64,000 nucleotides of DNA from Luxibacter massiliensis (GTDB taxonomy: Bacteria; Bacillota; Clostridia; Lachnospirales; Lachnospiraceae), in the NCBI RefSeq assembly GCF_900604355.1, contig NZ_UWOE01000001.1, positions 1,240,001-1,304,000 on the forward strand, written 5' to 3'. This document shows positions 1-8,645 of this stretch, in pieces. The position numbers and the translations under genes were made by a program. The notes under the pieces are model-generated. The model was not told the DNA's origin. It ran no database searches and saw nothing but the letters and a program-made list of their open reading frames with translations. Position 1 is the stretch's first letter; each line of letters starts with the position of its first letter.

Positions 1-483
1 ATCACATCCCCCGGCCCGCTGATTTTCAAACAGGAACGTGTGGGGCTGGGGAATAAATCATTTGCGATGTATAAGTTCCGCTCAATGGTTGTACAGGACA
101 ATGAGACAGAAAAAAGAAGGTGGACAACCAAGGATGACCCCAGGGTGACCCGGGTAGGAAAGTTTATACGCAGGACAAGCATTGATGAGCTGCCGCAGCT
201 TTTTAATGTACTGAAAGGCAACATGAGCCTGGTAGGCCCCAGGCCTGAGAGGCCGCTGTTTGTAGAGAAATTTAAAGAAGAGATACCAAGGTATATGGTA
301 AAACACCAGGTCAGGCCGGGCCTGACAGGATGGGCGCAGGTGAACGGCTACCGGGGGGATACTTCGATAAAGAAAAGAATTGAATATGACTTGTATTATA
401 TTGAGAACTGGACATTGGGGTTTGACTTTAAGATTCTTTTTTTAACATTCTTTAAAGGGTTTGTAAACAAAAATGCATATTAA
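1..483 (+). CDS. Undecaprenyl-phosphate sugar transferase, C-terminal part (cut by window edge)
   Basis: The reading frame is open from base 1, so the start and the N-terminal membrane segments lie outside the window. The visible part is the cytoplasmic catalytic domain of the bacterial sugar transferase (polyprenyl-phosphate hexose-1-phosphate transferase) family: SPGPLIFKQERVG, KFRSM, the DELPQLFNVLKGNMSLVGPR block and the WAQVNGYRGDT segment are the family's hallmarks. The enzyme moves a sugar phosphate from a nucleotide sugar to undecaprenyl phosphate, the first step of surface-glycan assembly. The LTGWAQVNG ending is typical of the larger WcaJ/WbaP-like members with several N-terminal membrane helices; the sugar used cannot be read from sequence. 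The LCP gene follows 31 bp downstream, consistent with one operon for making and attaching the glycan. Confidence 0.93.
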   Translation: MTSPGPLIFKQERVGLGNKSFAMYKFRSMVVQDNETEKRRWTTKDDPRVTRVGKFIRRTSIDELPQLFNVLKGNMSLVGPRPERPLFVEKFKEEIPRYMVKHQVRPGLTGWAQVNGYRGDTSIKKRIEYDLYYIENWTLGFDFKILFLTFFKGFVNKNAY

Positions 484-514
484 AGTTTTCAAAAAGAAAT
501 AAGGGGATTTCATC

Positions 515-1819
515 ATGGCAAGTAAAAAATCAAGGGCAAAGATGACAAAGCAGCAGAGGGCTTTGTTACATAAAAAGAAGATGAGGAGAAGAATCATACT
601 CTTGATTGTTGAAATTATATTGCTGCTTCTTCTGGGGGCGGCAGCCTATGCAATGACCAAGTTTGATAAATTGGACTACAAACAACTGGATACCTCTAAT
701 CTGGAGATATACCAGGATACAGGTGAATTTACGAATATCGCCCTTTTTGGGCTGGATTCCAGGGAAGGTGAGTTAGAAGGCGGTGTCCGAAGCGACACGA
801 TTATGATTGCGAGTATAAATAATAAGACAAAAGAGGTCAAAATTGTTTCTGTATTTAGGGATATGCTTTCCCAGCAGCAGGACGGCACATATGAAAAGGC
901 GAATGCGGCCTATTCCTTTGGAGGGCCGGAGGAAGCCATCGCCCTCTTAAACAGGAATCTGGATTTGGATATCCAGAAGTATATGAGTGTCAACTTTAAT
1001 GCACTGGCAGATGTCATCGACCTGCTTGGAGGCATTGAAATTGACCTGACAGGTGAGGAGGCCTACTATGTCAATGGATACAGTACAGAAACTTCCAAGG
1101 TAGTAGGAAGAGAGACTACTCTTTTAGACCATGACGGCCTACAGACCCTGGATGGGATCCAGGCAGTATCCTATGCGCGTATACGTTATACGGAAGGCAA
1201 TGACTTTAAACGTGCGGAACGTCAGAGGACTGTTTTAGAAAAAGTAGTAGAAAAGGCAAAAAAAGCAAAGCTGTCAACTTTAAACAATATTATAGACAAG
1301 GTTCTGCCCCAGGTTTCCACAAATCTGTCCGCCAGTGATTTTATTGGACTGGCATCCAGTGCAGTTTCCTATAATATAGGAGAGATGACAGGGTTTCCTT
1401 TTGATGTGACGACCTCGGAAGATGTGATTGGCCTGGAAGGTTCATATGTTGTGCCAATTGGCTTTGCGGACAATGTAAGCCAGCTCCACAAGTTCTTGTT
1501 TGGGGTGGAAGACTACAAGGTATCATCAAAAGTAGAACAGGTGGATCAGGATGTGGCATATTTGACAGGGATTGCCGGAGAGTACACTTATTCCAGCGGC
1601 AGCGGCGATTCGGGTTCAGGCTATACCGATGGGAATAGCGACGCCGGATCAGGTTATACGGACGAAAGCGGCTATTCAGGATCAGGTTATACGGACGGAA
1701 GCGGTTATTCTGACTCAGGTTATACGGACGAAAGCGGCTATTCTGACTCAGGGTATACGGATGGGGGTTCCTATTCGGATAATGGATATGGCAGTTCGGA
1801 TGGATATACTTATGAATAG
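515..1819 (+). CDS. LytR-CpsA-Psr (LCP) family glycan-wall ligase with repetitive C-terminal tail
   Basis: LCP proteins transfer undecaprenyl-linked glycans to peptidoglycan outside the cell. The 434-residue protein has a basic cytoplasmic start, one membrane anchor near residues 28-48, then the LCP domain: FGLDSR, RSDTIMIASIN, DVIDLLGGIEIDL, and the arginine-rich block YARIRYTEGNDFKRAERQR that binds the lipid pyrophosphate in known members. The usual SIPRDT motif reads SVFRDML here. The last roughly 65 residues are an 11-residue Gly/Ser/Tyr/Asp repeat encoded by 33-bp DNA repeats. An AAGGGG ribosome-binding site precedes the ATG. It lies between a sugar transferase and a GT2 gene, and a close paralogue is at 2883. 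Confidence 0.93.
   Translation: MASKKSRAKMTKQQRALLHKKKMRRRIILLIVEIILLLLLGAAAYAMTKFDKLDYKQLDTSNLEIYQDTGEFTNIALFGLDSREGELEGGVRSDTIMIASINNKTKEVKIVSVFRDMLSQQQDGTYEKANAAYSFGGPEEAIALLNRNLDLDIQKYMSVNFNALADVIDLLGGIEIDLTGEEAYYVNGYSTETSKVVGRETTLLDHDGLQTLDGIQAVSYARIRYTEGNDFKRAERQRTVLEKVVEKAKKAKLSTLNNIIDKVLPQVSTNLSASDFIGLASSAVSYNIGEMTGFPFDVTTSEDVIGLEGSYVVPIGFADNVSQLHKFLFGVEDYKVSSKVEQVDQDVAYLTGIAGEYTYSSGSGDSGSGYTDGNSDAGSGYTDESGYSGSGYTDGSGYSDSGYTDESGYSDSGYTDGGSYSDNGYGSSDGYTYE
1619..1783 (+). repeat. Five 33-bp tandem repeats coding the LCP tail
   Basis: Units start near 1619, 1652, 1685, 1718 and 1751. Each codes an 11-residue unit of the form GYTD-(E/G)-SGYS-(D/G)-S. The middle three units are nearly identical at DNA level and the outer two are diverged. 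Such in-frame minisatellites change copy number by slippage, so tail length probably varies between strains (inference). Confidence 0.9.
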
Positions 1820-1844
1820 CTGAGAAAATACGGGAGGATGGAGG

Positions 1845-2765
1845 ATGGCCTGTAAAAGTGTGGATATTATTATTCCGACATATAAACCTGACGATAAGTT
1901 TGGCAGATTGATACGTGCTCTTATAAAACAGACATATCCTGTACAAAATATCTATATTATAAACACAAAGGGAGGCAAGTTCCCGTGGGAGCTTGCGGCA
2001 CTGGACGGCAGGATAAAAGTGAGCCAGATTACCTCCCGGGAATTTAACCATGGAGGCACACGCCGAAAAGCAGTGGAAGCATCAGGCAGTGAGTTTTTTA
2101 TATGCATGACACAGGATGCAGTGCCTGTGGACGAGCATTTGGTGGAAAAACTTATGTCTGCCTTCGACGATGGGGATGTGGCCTGCGCTTATGCAAGGCA
2201 GCTGCCGGAACCGGACTGTAATACAATAGAGCGGTATACTAGAAAATTTAATTATCCTGATGCCAGTTTTAAAAAGGATATGCATTCCGTAGAGACGATG
2301 GGAATTAAGGCATATTTCTGTTCAGATGTATGTGCGGCCTACCGCAGAAAAGTATATAACCGGGCAGGCGGGTTTGAGGAGCGGGTGATATTTAATGAAG
2401 ATATGATTATGGCGGCCAGAATGATAAAGGCCGGGTATAAATGTGCATATGTGGCTGAGGCAAAGGTCATCCATTCCCATAATTATGGATGTAAAGAGCA
2501 GTTCAAAAGAAACTTTGACATGGGAGTTTCCCAGGCACAGTGCCCTGAGATTTTTAAGGAGGTTCCCCCGGAAGGTGAAGGCCTGCGCTTGGTAAGAAAG
2601 ACGGCGGCCTACCTTATACACAGCAGAAAACCATGGCTTCTTTTCAGCCTGTTTTTCCAGAGCGCCTCTAAACTTGCAGGTTATAAGCTGGGGGTTAATT
2701 ACAGGAAGCTGCCACAAGGTATAGTAAGGTTTTGTACTGCCACACCCAAATACTGGGAAGTATGA
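1845..2765 (+). CDS. Glycosyltransferase family 2 (rhamnosyltransferase-like)
   Basis: This is a 306-residue cytoplasmic GT-A enzyme. The start VDIIIPTYKP is the nucleotide-sugar-binding strand of GT2 enzymes. NHGGTRRKAVEAS followed by FFICMTQDAVPVDE resembles the RfbF/RfbN rhamnosyltransferase group, in which TQDA stands where many family members have a DxD motif. GFEERVIFNEDMIMAARM holds the ED residues of the acceptor and catalytic-base region. A good ribosome-binding site (GGGAGGATGGAGG) precedes the ATG, 25 bp after the LCP gene. It is probably the last gene of this glycan cluster, because a new promoter follows. Donor and acceptor sugars are not known. Confidence 0.87.
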   Translation: MACKSVDIIIPTYKPDDKFGRLIRALIKQTYPVQNIYIINTKGGKFPWELAALDGRIKVSQITSREFNHGGTRRKAVEASGSEFFICMTQDAVPVDEHLVEKLMSAFDDGDVACAYARQLPEPDCNTIERYTRKFNYPDASFKKDMHSVETMGIKAYFCSDVCAAYRRKVYNRAGGFEERVIFNEDMIMAARMIKAGYKCAYVAEAKVIHSHNYGCKEQFKRNFDMGVSQAQCPEIFKEVPPEGEGLRLVRKTAAYLIHSRKPWLLFSLFFQSASKLAGYKLGVNYRKLPQGIVRFCTATPKYWEV

Positions 2766-2787
2766 ACAAATAATCACAAAAATATAA

Positions 2788-2816
2788 TTGCAGTTTCGGC
2801 AAAAATATTGTATGAT
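2788..2816 (+). promoter_or_regulatory. Predicted sigma-A promoter for the second LCP gene
   Basis: TTGCAG (2788-2793), a 17-bp spacer and TATGAT (2811-2816) lie 67 bp before the start at 2883. Spacing is ideal and the hexamers are each one or two bases from consensus. A second AT-rich -10-like sequence lies near 2860. Confidence 0.55.
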
Positions 2817-2882
2817 AAAGTGTACTTATCAAATACTTTTTGGCCCTAATATCAAATATGATAAAATCAGGAAGGAAATACA

Positions 2883-4226
2883 ATGGCAAAAAGAAGAGGA
2901 AGGCGAAGGAAAAGAGCGAAGGGTGGCCTGGCTTCATGGAAGATCATCCTGGCTGTTTTCGGTGGTGTTTTAGTACTGCTGACAACTGCGGGCGTGGCGT
3001 TTGCAGCGTCAAAACTTGGGAAAATAGAAACAACACAGCTGGATGTTGAGAAGCTTAATATTTCTGATGAAGTTGAGTATAACGAGACAGGCTATTTAAA
3101 CGTGGCCCTTTTTGGCCTGGACTCCCGGGATAATACCCTGGGTGCCGGCGAGAGGAGCGATACCATTATGATAGCCAGCCTGAACCGGGAGACGAAGGAA
3201 GTCAAGATGTGTTCTATATTCAGGGATACCTTGCTGCAGCAGTCAGACGGTTCCTACAATAAAGCAAACGCGGCATATGCATTTGGCGGGGCAGAGGATG
3301 CAGTAGCAATGCTGAACAAAAATCTGGATATGGATATACAGCATTATGTCACTGTTAATTTCAATGCATTGGCTGACGTTATAGATCTTCTTGGCGGAAT
3401 TGAGCTGGAACTGACAGGGGAGGAGGCCTATTGGGTTAATGGCTATATCACTGAGACGTCTAAGGTGGTAGGGCGCACGACAGAGCTTTTGGACCACGAT
3501 GGCAAGATGACTCTGGATGGCATCCAGGCGGTATCCTATGCCCGGATCCGTTATACAAGCGGGGATGATTTTAAACGGGCAGAACGACAGAGGCTGGTTC
3601 TTGAACAGATTGTTAAAAAGGCCCAGTCGGCGGACCTATCTACAATAAATAAAATAATCGATAAGGTTTTCCCTAAAATAGCCACTAATTTTACACTTAC
3701 AGAGATATTGGCTTATGCGAAGGACGCCTTTGATTATAAACTCGGGAAGACAAGTGGGTTCCCCTTCGATAATTCCACGGCTACATTGACCGGCGTGGGG
3801 AGTTCTGTTATCCCCCAGTCGCTGCAGAGTAATGTGATACAGCTTCATGAATTTCTCTTTGGTGACGATGGATATACGTATTCTTCCACAGTGGCCGAGA
3901 TAAGCGATGAGATACAGAACCATGCTTTATACAGCACAACAGATGATACATCCGAATATAATGATTATTCTGGGACAGACTATTATAATGACCCTTACAG
4001 CAATTCCGATACTTATAGTTCCGGCCAGTATAACAGCACAACTGATGTGCAGGGGACAGGCGGCTATGGGGGGAATACAGATGTGGGCAACAGCTATGAA
4101 GTGCAGGATAATACAGGGGGAGGCACTGATGCAGGCACTGCCACAGAAAATATCCCCGATGCCGGGGTATCTGACAGTACGGCGGATGGGACGGCAGGCC
4201 AGGGAACAGACACAGGATTATATTAG
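2883..4226 (+). CDS. LytR-CpsA-Psr (LCP) family protein, paralogue of the gene at 515
   Basis: 447 residues: a strongly basic start (KRRGRRRKRAKGG), one membrane segment near residues 19-42, then an LCP domain closely matching the first copy (FGLDSRDN, RSDTIMIASLNRETK, DVIDLLGGIELEL, YARIRYTSGDDFKRAERQR). It also reads FRDT rather than PRDT. The C-terminal 120 residues are low-complexity Ser/Thr/Gly/Asp/Tyr but lack the clean tandem repeat of the first copy. The role expected from the family is attaching undecaprenyl-linked glycan to peptidoglycan. It has its own promoter and a 22-bp gap to the cohesin-domain gene, so the two are probably co-transcribed. Confidence 0.92.
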   Translation: MAKRRGRRRKRAKGGLASWKIILAVFGGVLVLLTTAGVAFAASKLGKIETTQLDVEKLNISDEVEYNETGYLNVALFGLDSRDNTLGAGERSDTIMIASLNRETKEVKMCSIFRDTLLQQSDGSYNKANAAYAFGGAEDAVAMLNKNLDMDIQHYVTVNFNALADVIDLLGGIELELTGEEAYWVNGYITETSKVVGRTTELLDHDGKMTLDGIQAVSYARIRYTSGDDFKRAERQRLVLEQIVKKAQSADLSTINKIIDKVFPKIATNFTLTEILAYAKDAFDYKLGKTSGFPFDNSTATLTGVGSSVIPQSLQSNVIQLHEFLFGDDGYTYSSTVAEISDEIQNHALYSTTDDTSEYNDYSGTDYYNDPYSNSDTYSSGQYNSTTDVQGTGGYGGNTDVGNSYEVQDNTGGGTDAGTATENIPDAGVSDSTADGTAGQGTDTGLY

Positions 4227-4248
4227 ATTGCAAAAGAGGTAGGGATAC

Positions 4249-5706
4249 ATGAAGAAAATAGTCAAGAGGCTGGGCGCAGCAGCAGCGGCCTTATGTTTGG
4301 CAGCTATAAGCTTTTCATTTATTACATTTGCAGCGGAGGGGACGCTGGCGTTCTCTGACCCGACTGCAGCAGCCGGAGAGAATGTCACAGTGACGGCTAA
4401 GGTCAGTACTGGAGGTGCAGCCATTGGCGATACGGCTATCACGGTCACTTATGATACCTCGATTCTAAAATTTGTCAGTGGTACAAATGTGACAGGGGGA
4501 GACGGCACACTGCAGCTTAGCGGCACGGGAGACGGAACCTCATCAGAAGCCAGCTATTCTATGGAATTCACAGCTTTGAAGGAGGGGACTGCCTCCGTGC
4601 AGGCAACAACCTATACAGCTTATTTATATTCAGATGAAGCTTTGAATCTTTCTCTTGGAAGCGCTTCTGTAACCATCCAGGGCGGGACGCCGGTTAGCGA
4701 TGCAGAGTCAGGCAGCAGCGGTAAGGCGTCTACAGGCGGCCTGCAGGTAGATGTGGACGGGAAGTCCTATACAGTCAATGAGAACTTCTCAGAGGCAGCC
4801 GTGCCGAATGGATTTACAGCTACGGATATGGAGCTGAACGGTACGGCTACAAAGGCCATGGTACAGGAGCAGAGCGGACAGTATATGTTCTACCTGGAGG
4901 ATGAGAGCGGAAATTCAGATTATTTTTTATATAGTACGGATGACGGCTCTTTTACCCAGACAGAGGTGGTAGATGTGAATACAGATTTGTCCATCTATCT
5001 GATAAACCATGAGGACAAAGAAGGGCTGCCCGGGGAGTATCAGGAGACTACCACTGATATAGGTGGGAAAGTATTTACCGCATGGCAGAATACTTCCCAG
5101 CAGGAATATTATCTGGTATATGCGCTCAGCAGCGTTGGGTCTAAGGGGTATTATCAGTATGATACGACGGAAAAAACTTATCAGAGATATACTGTGCCCA
5201 CTGTACAGGAGGAAGAGACAGGCAATTCCCTGACGGATAAAGTGATGGGATTTCTGGAGAAATACCTGACCATTATAATGTGTGTGGTGTGGGGAGTTAT
5301 TCTCCTCCTTCTCATTATTATAATCATACTGGCTGTAAAGCTTTCCCACAGAAACCAGGAACTTGACGATCTATATGATGAATATGGACTGGATGCGGAA
5401 GGAGGCGGGGACGGTGATGATGTTCCCCGTGTAGCGAAGAAATCCAGGCAGCAATTTGCTGGTTTTAGTGATGCAAAAGAAGATGAGTACGAGGATGATG
5501 AGTACGACGACGAATATGCGGACGATGAGTATGACGGCTATGATGATTACGACGACGGTTATGGAGATGACGGCTACGAGGATGAGGACTATGACGAGTA
5601 TTCGGATGAGGATGGCTACGATGAATACGAGGAATATGAGGAAGAGCCTGTAAGAAAATCAAAGAAGAAAAAAGATGACTACTCCATGGATTTTATTGAT
5701 ATTTAA
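4249..5706 (+). CDS. Cohesin-domain single-pass membrane protein with acidic cytoplasmic tail
   Basis: 485 residues. A signal peptide (about residues 1-26, ending FITFAAEG) leads into a cohesin-like beta-sandwich (about 27-145: DPTAAAGENVTVTAKV, ITVTYDTSILKFVSG, FTALKEGTASV). An unassigned extracellular region follows, then a membrane helix at about 339-365, and about 120 cytoplasmic residues of which about 410-470 are nearly all Asp, Glu, Tyr and Gly, ending in a lysine patch and DYSMDFIDI. Cohesins classically bind dockerins in cellulosomes, but no dockerin or glycosidase is visible here, so the partner is unknown. It follows the LCP gene closely and is closed by a terminator, suggesting an envelope role (inference). 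Confidence 0.82.
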   Translation: MKKIVKRLGAAAAALCLAAISFSFITFAAEGTLAFSDPTAAAGENVTVTAKVSTGGAAIGDTAITVTYDTSILKFVSGTNVTGGDGTLQLSGTGDGTSSEASYSMEFTALKEGTASVQATTYTAYLYSDEALNLSLGSASVTIQGGTPVSDAESGSSGKASTGGLQVDVDGKSYTVNENFSEAAVPNGFTATDMELNGTATKAMVQEQSGQYMFYLEDESGNSDYFLYSTDDGSFTQTEVVDVNTDLSIYLINHEDKEGLPGEYQETTTDIGGKVFTAWQNTSQQEYYLVYALSSVGSKGYYQYDTTEKTYQRYTVPTVQEEETGNSLTDKVMGFLEKYLTIIMCVVWGVILLLLIIIIILAVKLSHRNQELDDLYDEYGLDAEGGGDGDDVPRVAKKSRQQFAGFSDAKEDEYEDDEYDDEYADDEYDGYDDYDDGYGDDGYEDEDYDEYSDEDGYDEYEEYEEEPVRKSKKKKDDYSMDFIDI

Positions 5707-6034
5707 AAAGCCTATGGCCGGAAGACTATACAGAAGCAGGATGTGAAAGCGGGCCGGCCAGTATGGGCAATACAGCGGCACGCTTGTAGATAGAGTCAGT
5801 GCAGAAACAAAAAGAGCGTTGCAGCAGGCAATGCTCTTTTTGTTTGCCGGAAAGTTTTGGTTTCCTGATATGATTGAACCTTCTGGGGATGTGCGGACTG
5901 TACATAGAAGAGGGATTTGGCAGCAGGATATAGGCAGATGAAGAGTGGAGAGCCCCACTGAGGGGCAGCGTACGGAAGAGAAAACAGTATGTTTTTTGAA
6001 CTTTAATTTTTAAAGGAGAGAAAGGGGCAGGATC
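5707..6034. other. Intergenic region, 328 bp
   Basis: It contains the hairpin terminator of the upstream operon (5805-5845) and then about 190 bp leading to the subtilase gene. I found no gene and no promoter with both hexamers well matched. A TTTTTAAAGGAGAG ribosome-binding site sits just before 6035. Confidence 0.6.
5805..5850 (+). terminator. Intrinsic terminator after the cohesin-domain gene
   Basis: The left arm (from 5805) and right arm (5828-5845) form an 18-bp stem with one G-U pair and the loop AGCAG. The stem base is A-rich on the left and T-rich on the right (CTCTTTTTGTTT), a standard rho-independent terminator shape. Confidence 0.85.
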
Positions 6035-8494
6035 ATGAGAAAAATGTACAGGGGGATGAAAAGGCTGACAGCAGTTCTGCTGGCAGGGGCGTTAGTTTTC
6101 AGTGATTACATAGTTCTTACTGCTGAAGATGTACAGCAGGGGGAAGGAGAGTCCTATGAGGAGGAATCCCTGGTGGAAAGCCAGGACACTACAGTCACAG
6201 ACACTGAGACAGACGGAGCCGCAGAGTATGTTACGGGGGAAGTGCTGGTCTTTTATGAGTCTGATATTGTTTCAGAAGAAGAGGTGGAGACACTTGCCAG
6301 GGAAAATGACGACCAGGTAAAAGATACAGTAGTCACTGCAGATAGCACAGCAGTTTCTGTAGTTGAGCTGTCAGATGAGAGTACGGTGGCAGAGGCCGTG
6401 GAATCCTATACAGCTGATGAGAGGGTTGAATTTGCCATGCCCAATTACATATTAGAAACATGTGAGGATGAAATGGTTCAGTCCATGGCCCAGCAGGCGG
6501 TAAATGACGAGAATTATCCGTCTCAATGGTATCTGGAGCAGATACATGTCCCCGAAGCCTGGGACATTATAGGGCAGGTGCCCCATGAGAAAGTAAAGGT
6601 GGCTGTGCTGGATACGGGTGCAGATATTTCCCATCCTGACTTGGCTAATATAATTGACCTTGGGGGAAGCGCTGAAATCCTATCTGATGCCCCGGACAGT
6701 ACACAGGGACCGCTGAAGGGAGATGGTTATCAGCTTGGGAATGTGTCAGGCGCCACAGCGGGAACTACCCATGGAACCCATGTCACAGGCATTCTGGGAG
6801 CACAGGCGAATAATGGCATCGGAATAGCAGGTACTGCCAGCGCCTATGATAATTCAGTCCTGGATTTGATGGTCATTGATATATTTCCAGGGGCTAAAAC
6901 TACTTTTTCCTATTTATTTAAAGGGATGGAGTATGCCAGGAGCCAGGGGGCAAAAGTGATAAATTTAAGCCTTGGCATTAATTTAAATACAGCCTCGGCG
7001 GAATATCAGCTGCTTGTACAGGGCTGCAGGAAAGTTTTTGATTCGTTTATGGCTGAAGGGATTACTGTGGTCTGTGCGGCAGGCAATGGCGACAGCGGCA
7101 ATGCGGTATATGATAATGGAGAGATTACCAGCGTGCCAGGAGATTTATCTTCCACAATCAGTGTGATCAATGTAGATCGGAATAATAACAAGAGCAGCAC
7201 CTCCAATTACGGGAGCATGAAGGATATTTCTGCCCCGGGGACAGATATATGGAGCACGAAAGCAGGGGCGTCTTACGGGAGCCAGTCAGGCACTTCCATG
7301 GCCGCACCGGTTGTAACAGGGGTTGCCGCAATGATGCTTTCTGTGAACCCGTCGCTGGACCCAGCCGCGGTGAAGGACATTTTACGGGCCACAGCCACAG
7401 ATATCAACACAGAAGGATATGACATATACACGGGTTATGGCCTGGTAGATGCCTACAAAGCGGTTCAAGAAGCTGCAGTACGTGCCGGGAAGCTGGCTGA
7501 GGGAGAGGCACAAAAACCCTCCCAGCCCTCAGGGGGAGCAGACCAGCAGCCGGGAGGGACACAGGGGAATAACGCGGATACGGCACTGCCTGAAGTGAAT
7601 TATAAAACCCATGTACAGACTTATGGCTGGCAGGACTGGGTTTCTGGTGGGAATACAAGCGGCACTGAAGGGAAGGCAAAGAGGCTGGAGGCCCTTCAGG
7701 TCAAACTGGATGGATTGACGGTGGACGGTGGGATCCAATATAAGACCCATGTGCAGACCTATGGCTGGCAGGATTGGGTTTCTGACGGGGCCATAAGCGG
7801 GACGGAAGGGGAGGCTAAAAGGCTGGAGGCTGTCTGCATACGTCTGACAGGCCAGGCGGCGGAGAAGTATGATGTGTACTACCGTGTCCATGCCCAGACT
7901 TATGGCTGGCTGGATTGGGCTGCAAACGGCCAGGCGGCAGGCACATCCTCTTATGCAAAGCGCCTGGAAGCAGTGCAGGTTGTTTTGACGCCTAAAGGCG
8001 GCACTCCTCCGGGAAACACGCAAAGGCCTTATATCCATCCTCTGGTAAAATATAAGACTCATGTGCAGACCTATGGCTGGCAGGGATATGTGTACGACGG
8101 CAAGACAAGTGGGACAGAAGGCAAAGCGAAGCGCCTGGAGGGACTCTGTATTGAACTAGATGAGCCAGCATACCAGGGTGGCATAGAGTACCAGACCCAT
8201 ATACAGACTTATGGCTGGGAGGATACATGGCATCCCGACGGGGAGATGAGTGGGACGGAAGGCCAAGCAAAAAGGCTGGAGGCGGTCCGCATACGGCTTA
8301 CCGGAGAGCTGGAAGAAAAGTATGACGTATATTACCGTGTCCATGTGCAGACTTACGGCTGGCTTGGATGGGCAAAGAACGGGGAGGCTTCGGGAAGTGA
8401 AGGAAAGGCAAAACGCCTGGAGGGGATTCAGGTCATGCTGGTCCAGAAGGGCGGGGCAGCTCCGGGGAGTACAGCAGATGTTTTCAGAAAATAG
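6035..8494 (+). CDS. Secreted subtilisin-like (S8) serine protease with six ChW repeats
   Basis: 819 residues. A signal peptide (about 1-30) and an acidic propeptide lead into a peptidase S8 domain with the full triad: Asp193 (VAVLDTGADISHPDL), His246 (THGTHVTG) and Ser421 (SGTSMAAPVV); the oxyanion-hole Asn is in CAAGNGDSG. A proline/glycine linker follows. From residue 523 to the end there are six Clostridial hydrophobic W (ChW) repeats of the form THxQTYGW...SGTEGKAKRLE, starting near residues 523, 569, 616, 673, 719 and 767. ChW domains are known from secreted clostridial proteins and are thought to aid surface or ligand binding. No sortase motif is present. The start has a clear AAAGGAG site. 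Confidence 0.93.
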   Translation: MRKMYRGMKRLTAVLLAGALVFSDYIVLTAEDVQQGEGESYEEESLVESQDTTVTDTETDGAAEYVTGEVLVFYESDIVSEEEVETLARENDDQVKDTVVTADSTAVSVVELSDESTVAEAVESYTADERVEFAMPNYILETCEDEMVQSMAQQAVNDENYPSQWYLEQIHVPEAWDIIGQVPHEKVKVAVLDTGADISHPDLANIIDLGGSAEILSDAPDSTQGPLKGDGYQLGNVSGATAGTTHGTHVTGILGAQANNGIGIAGTASAYDNSVLDLMVIDIFPGAKTTFSYLFKGMEYARSQGAKVINLSLGINLNTASAEYQLLVQGCRKVFDSFMAEGITVVCAAGNGDSGNAVYDNGEITSVPGDLSSTISVINVDRNNNKSSTSNYGSMKDISAPGTDIWSTKAGASYGSQSGTSMAAPVVTGVAAMMLSVNPSLDPAAVKDILRATATDINTEGYDIYTGYGLVDAYKAVQEAAVRAGKLAEGEAQKPSQPSGGADQQPGGTQGNNADTALPEVNYKTHVQTYGWQDWVSGGNTSGTEGKAKRLEALQVKLDGLTVDGGIQYKTHVQTYGWQDWVSDGAISGTEGEAKRLEAVCIRLTGQAAEKYDVYYRVHAQTYGWLDWAANGQAAGTSSYAKRLEAVQVVLTPKGGTPPGNTQRPYIHPLVKYKTHVQTYGWQGYVYDGKTSGTEGKAKRLEGLCIELDEPAYQGGIEYQTHIQTYGWEDTWHPDGEMSGTEGQAKRLEAVRIRLTGELEEKYDVYYRVHVQTYGWLGWAKNGEASGSEGKAKRLEGIQVMLVQKGGAAPGSTADVFRK
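7601..8455 (+). repeat. Six ChW repeats, arranged as a duplicated triplet
   Basis: Units begin near 7601, 7739, 7880, 8051, 8189 and 8333. Units 3 and 6 share the lead-in EKYDVYYRVH and the core QTYGWL; units 1-2 and 4-5 share YKTH/YQTH. Unit spacing is 46-48 residues except between units 3 and 4 (57), where a GGTPPGNTQRPY linker separates the triplets. An ABC-linker-ABC duplication explains the pattern. Confidence 0.88.
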
Positions 8495-8523
8495 GGGTAT
8501 CCGGCGGCAGGCTTGATTACGAA

Positions 8524-8552
8524 TTTACAAATTATTAAAAATTTGCTACAAT
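8524..8552 (+). promoter_or_regulatory. Predicted sigma-A promoter for glmS
   Basis: TTTACA (8524-8529), a 17-bp spacer and TACAAT (8547-8552) lie about 95 bp before the glmS start. The leader has a small GCCAGA...TCTGGC hairpin but none of the conserved glmS-ribozyme core, and at about 90 nt it is too short to hold one. Confidence 0.65.
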
Positions 8553-8645
8553 ACTTCCTGTAGTTCTAAGAGAGCAGGTTTGCCAATTACATAAATGGCC
8601 AGACACGCTCTGGCTAAATAATCAGACAATACGAAGGGAGTTTAT

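Noticed and set aside
1341..2051. Long minus-strand open frame (236 codons) over the LCP tail and GT2 gene
   Set aside because: It is the shadow of a repeat-rich plus-strand gene; composition is low-complexity, with no ribosome-binding site and no recognised domain.
4249..8494. Cellulosome locus
   Set aside because: Only one cohesin-like domain is present; there is no dockerin, scaffoldin repeat or glycoside hydrolase nearby.
8553..8645. glmS ribozyme in the leader of glmS
   Set aside because: The leader after the predicted promoter is too short for the ribozyme and the conserved core sequence is absent.
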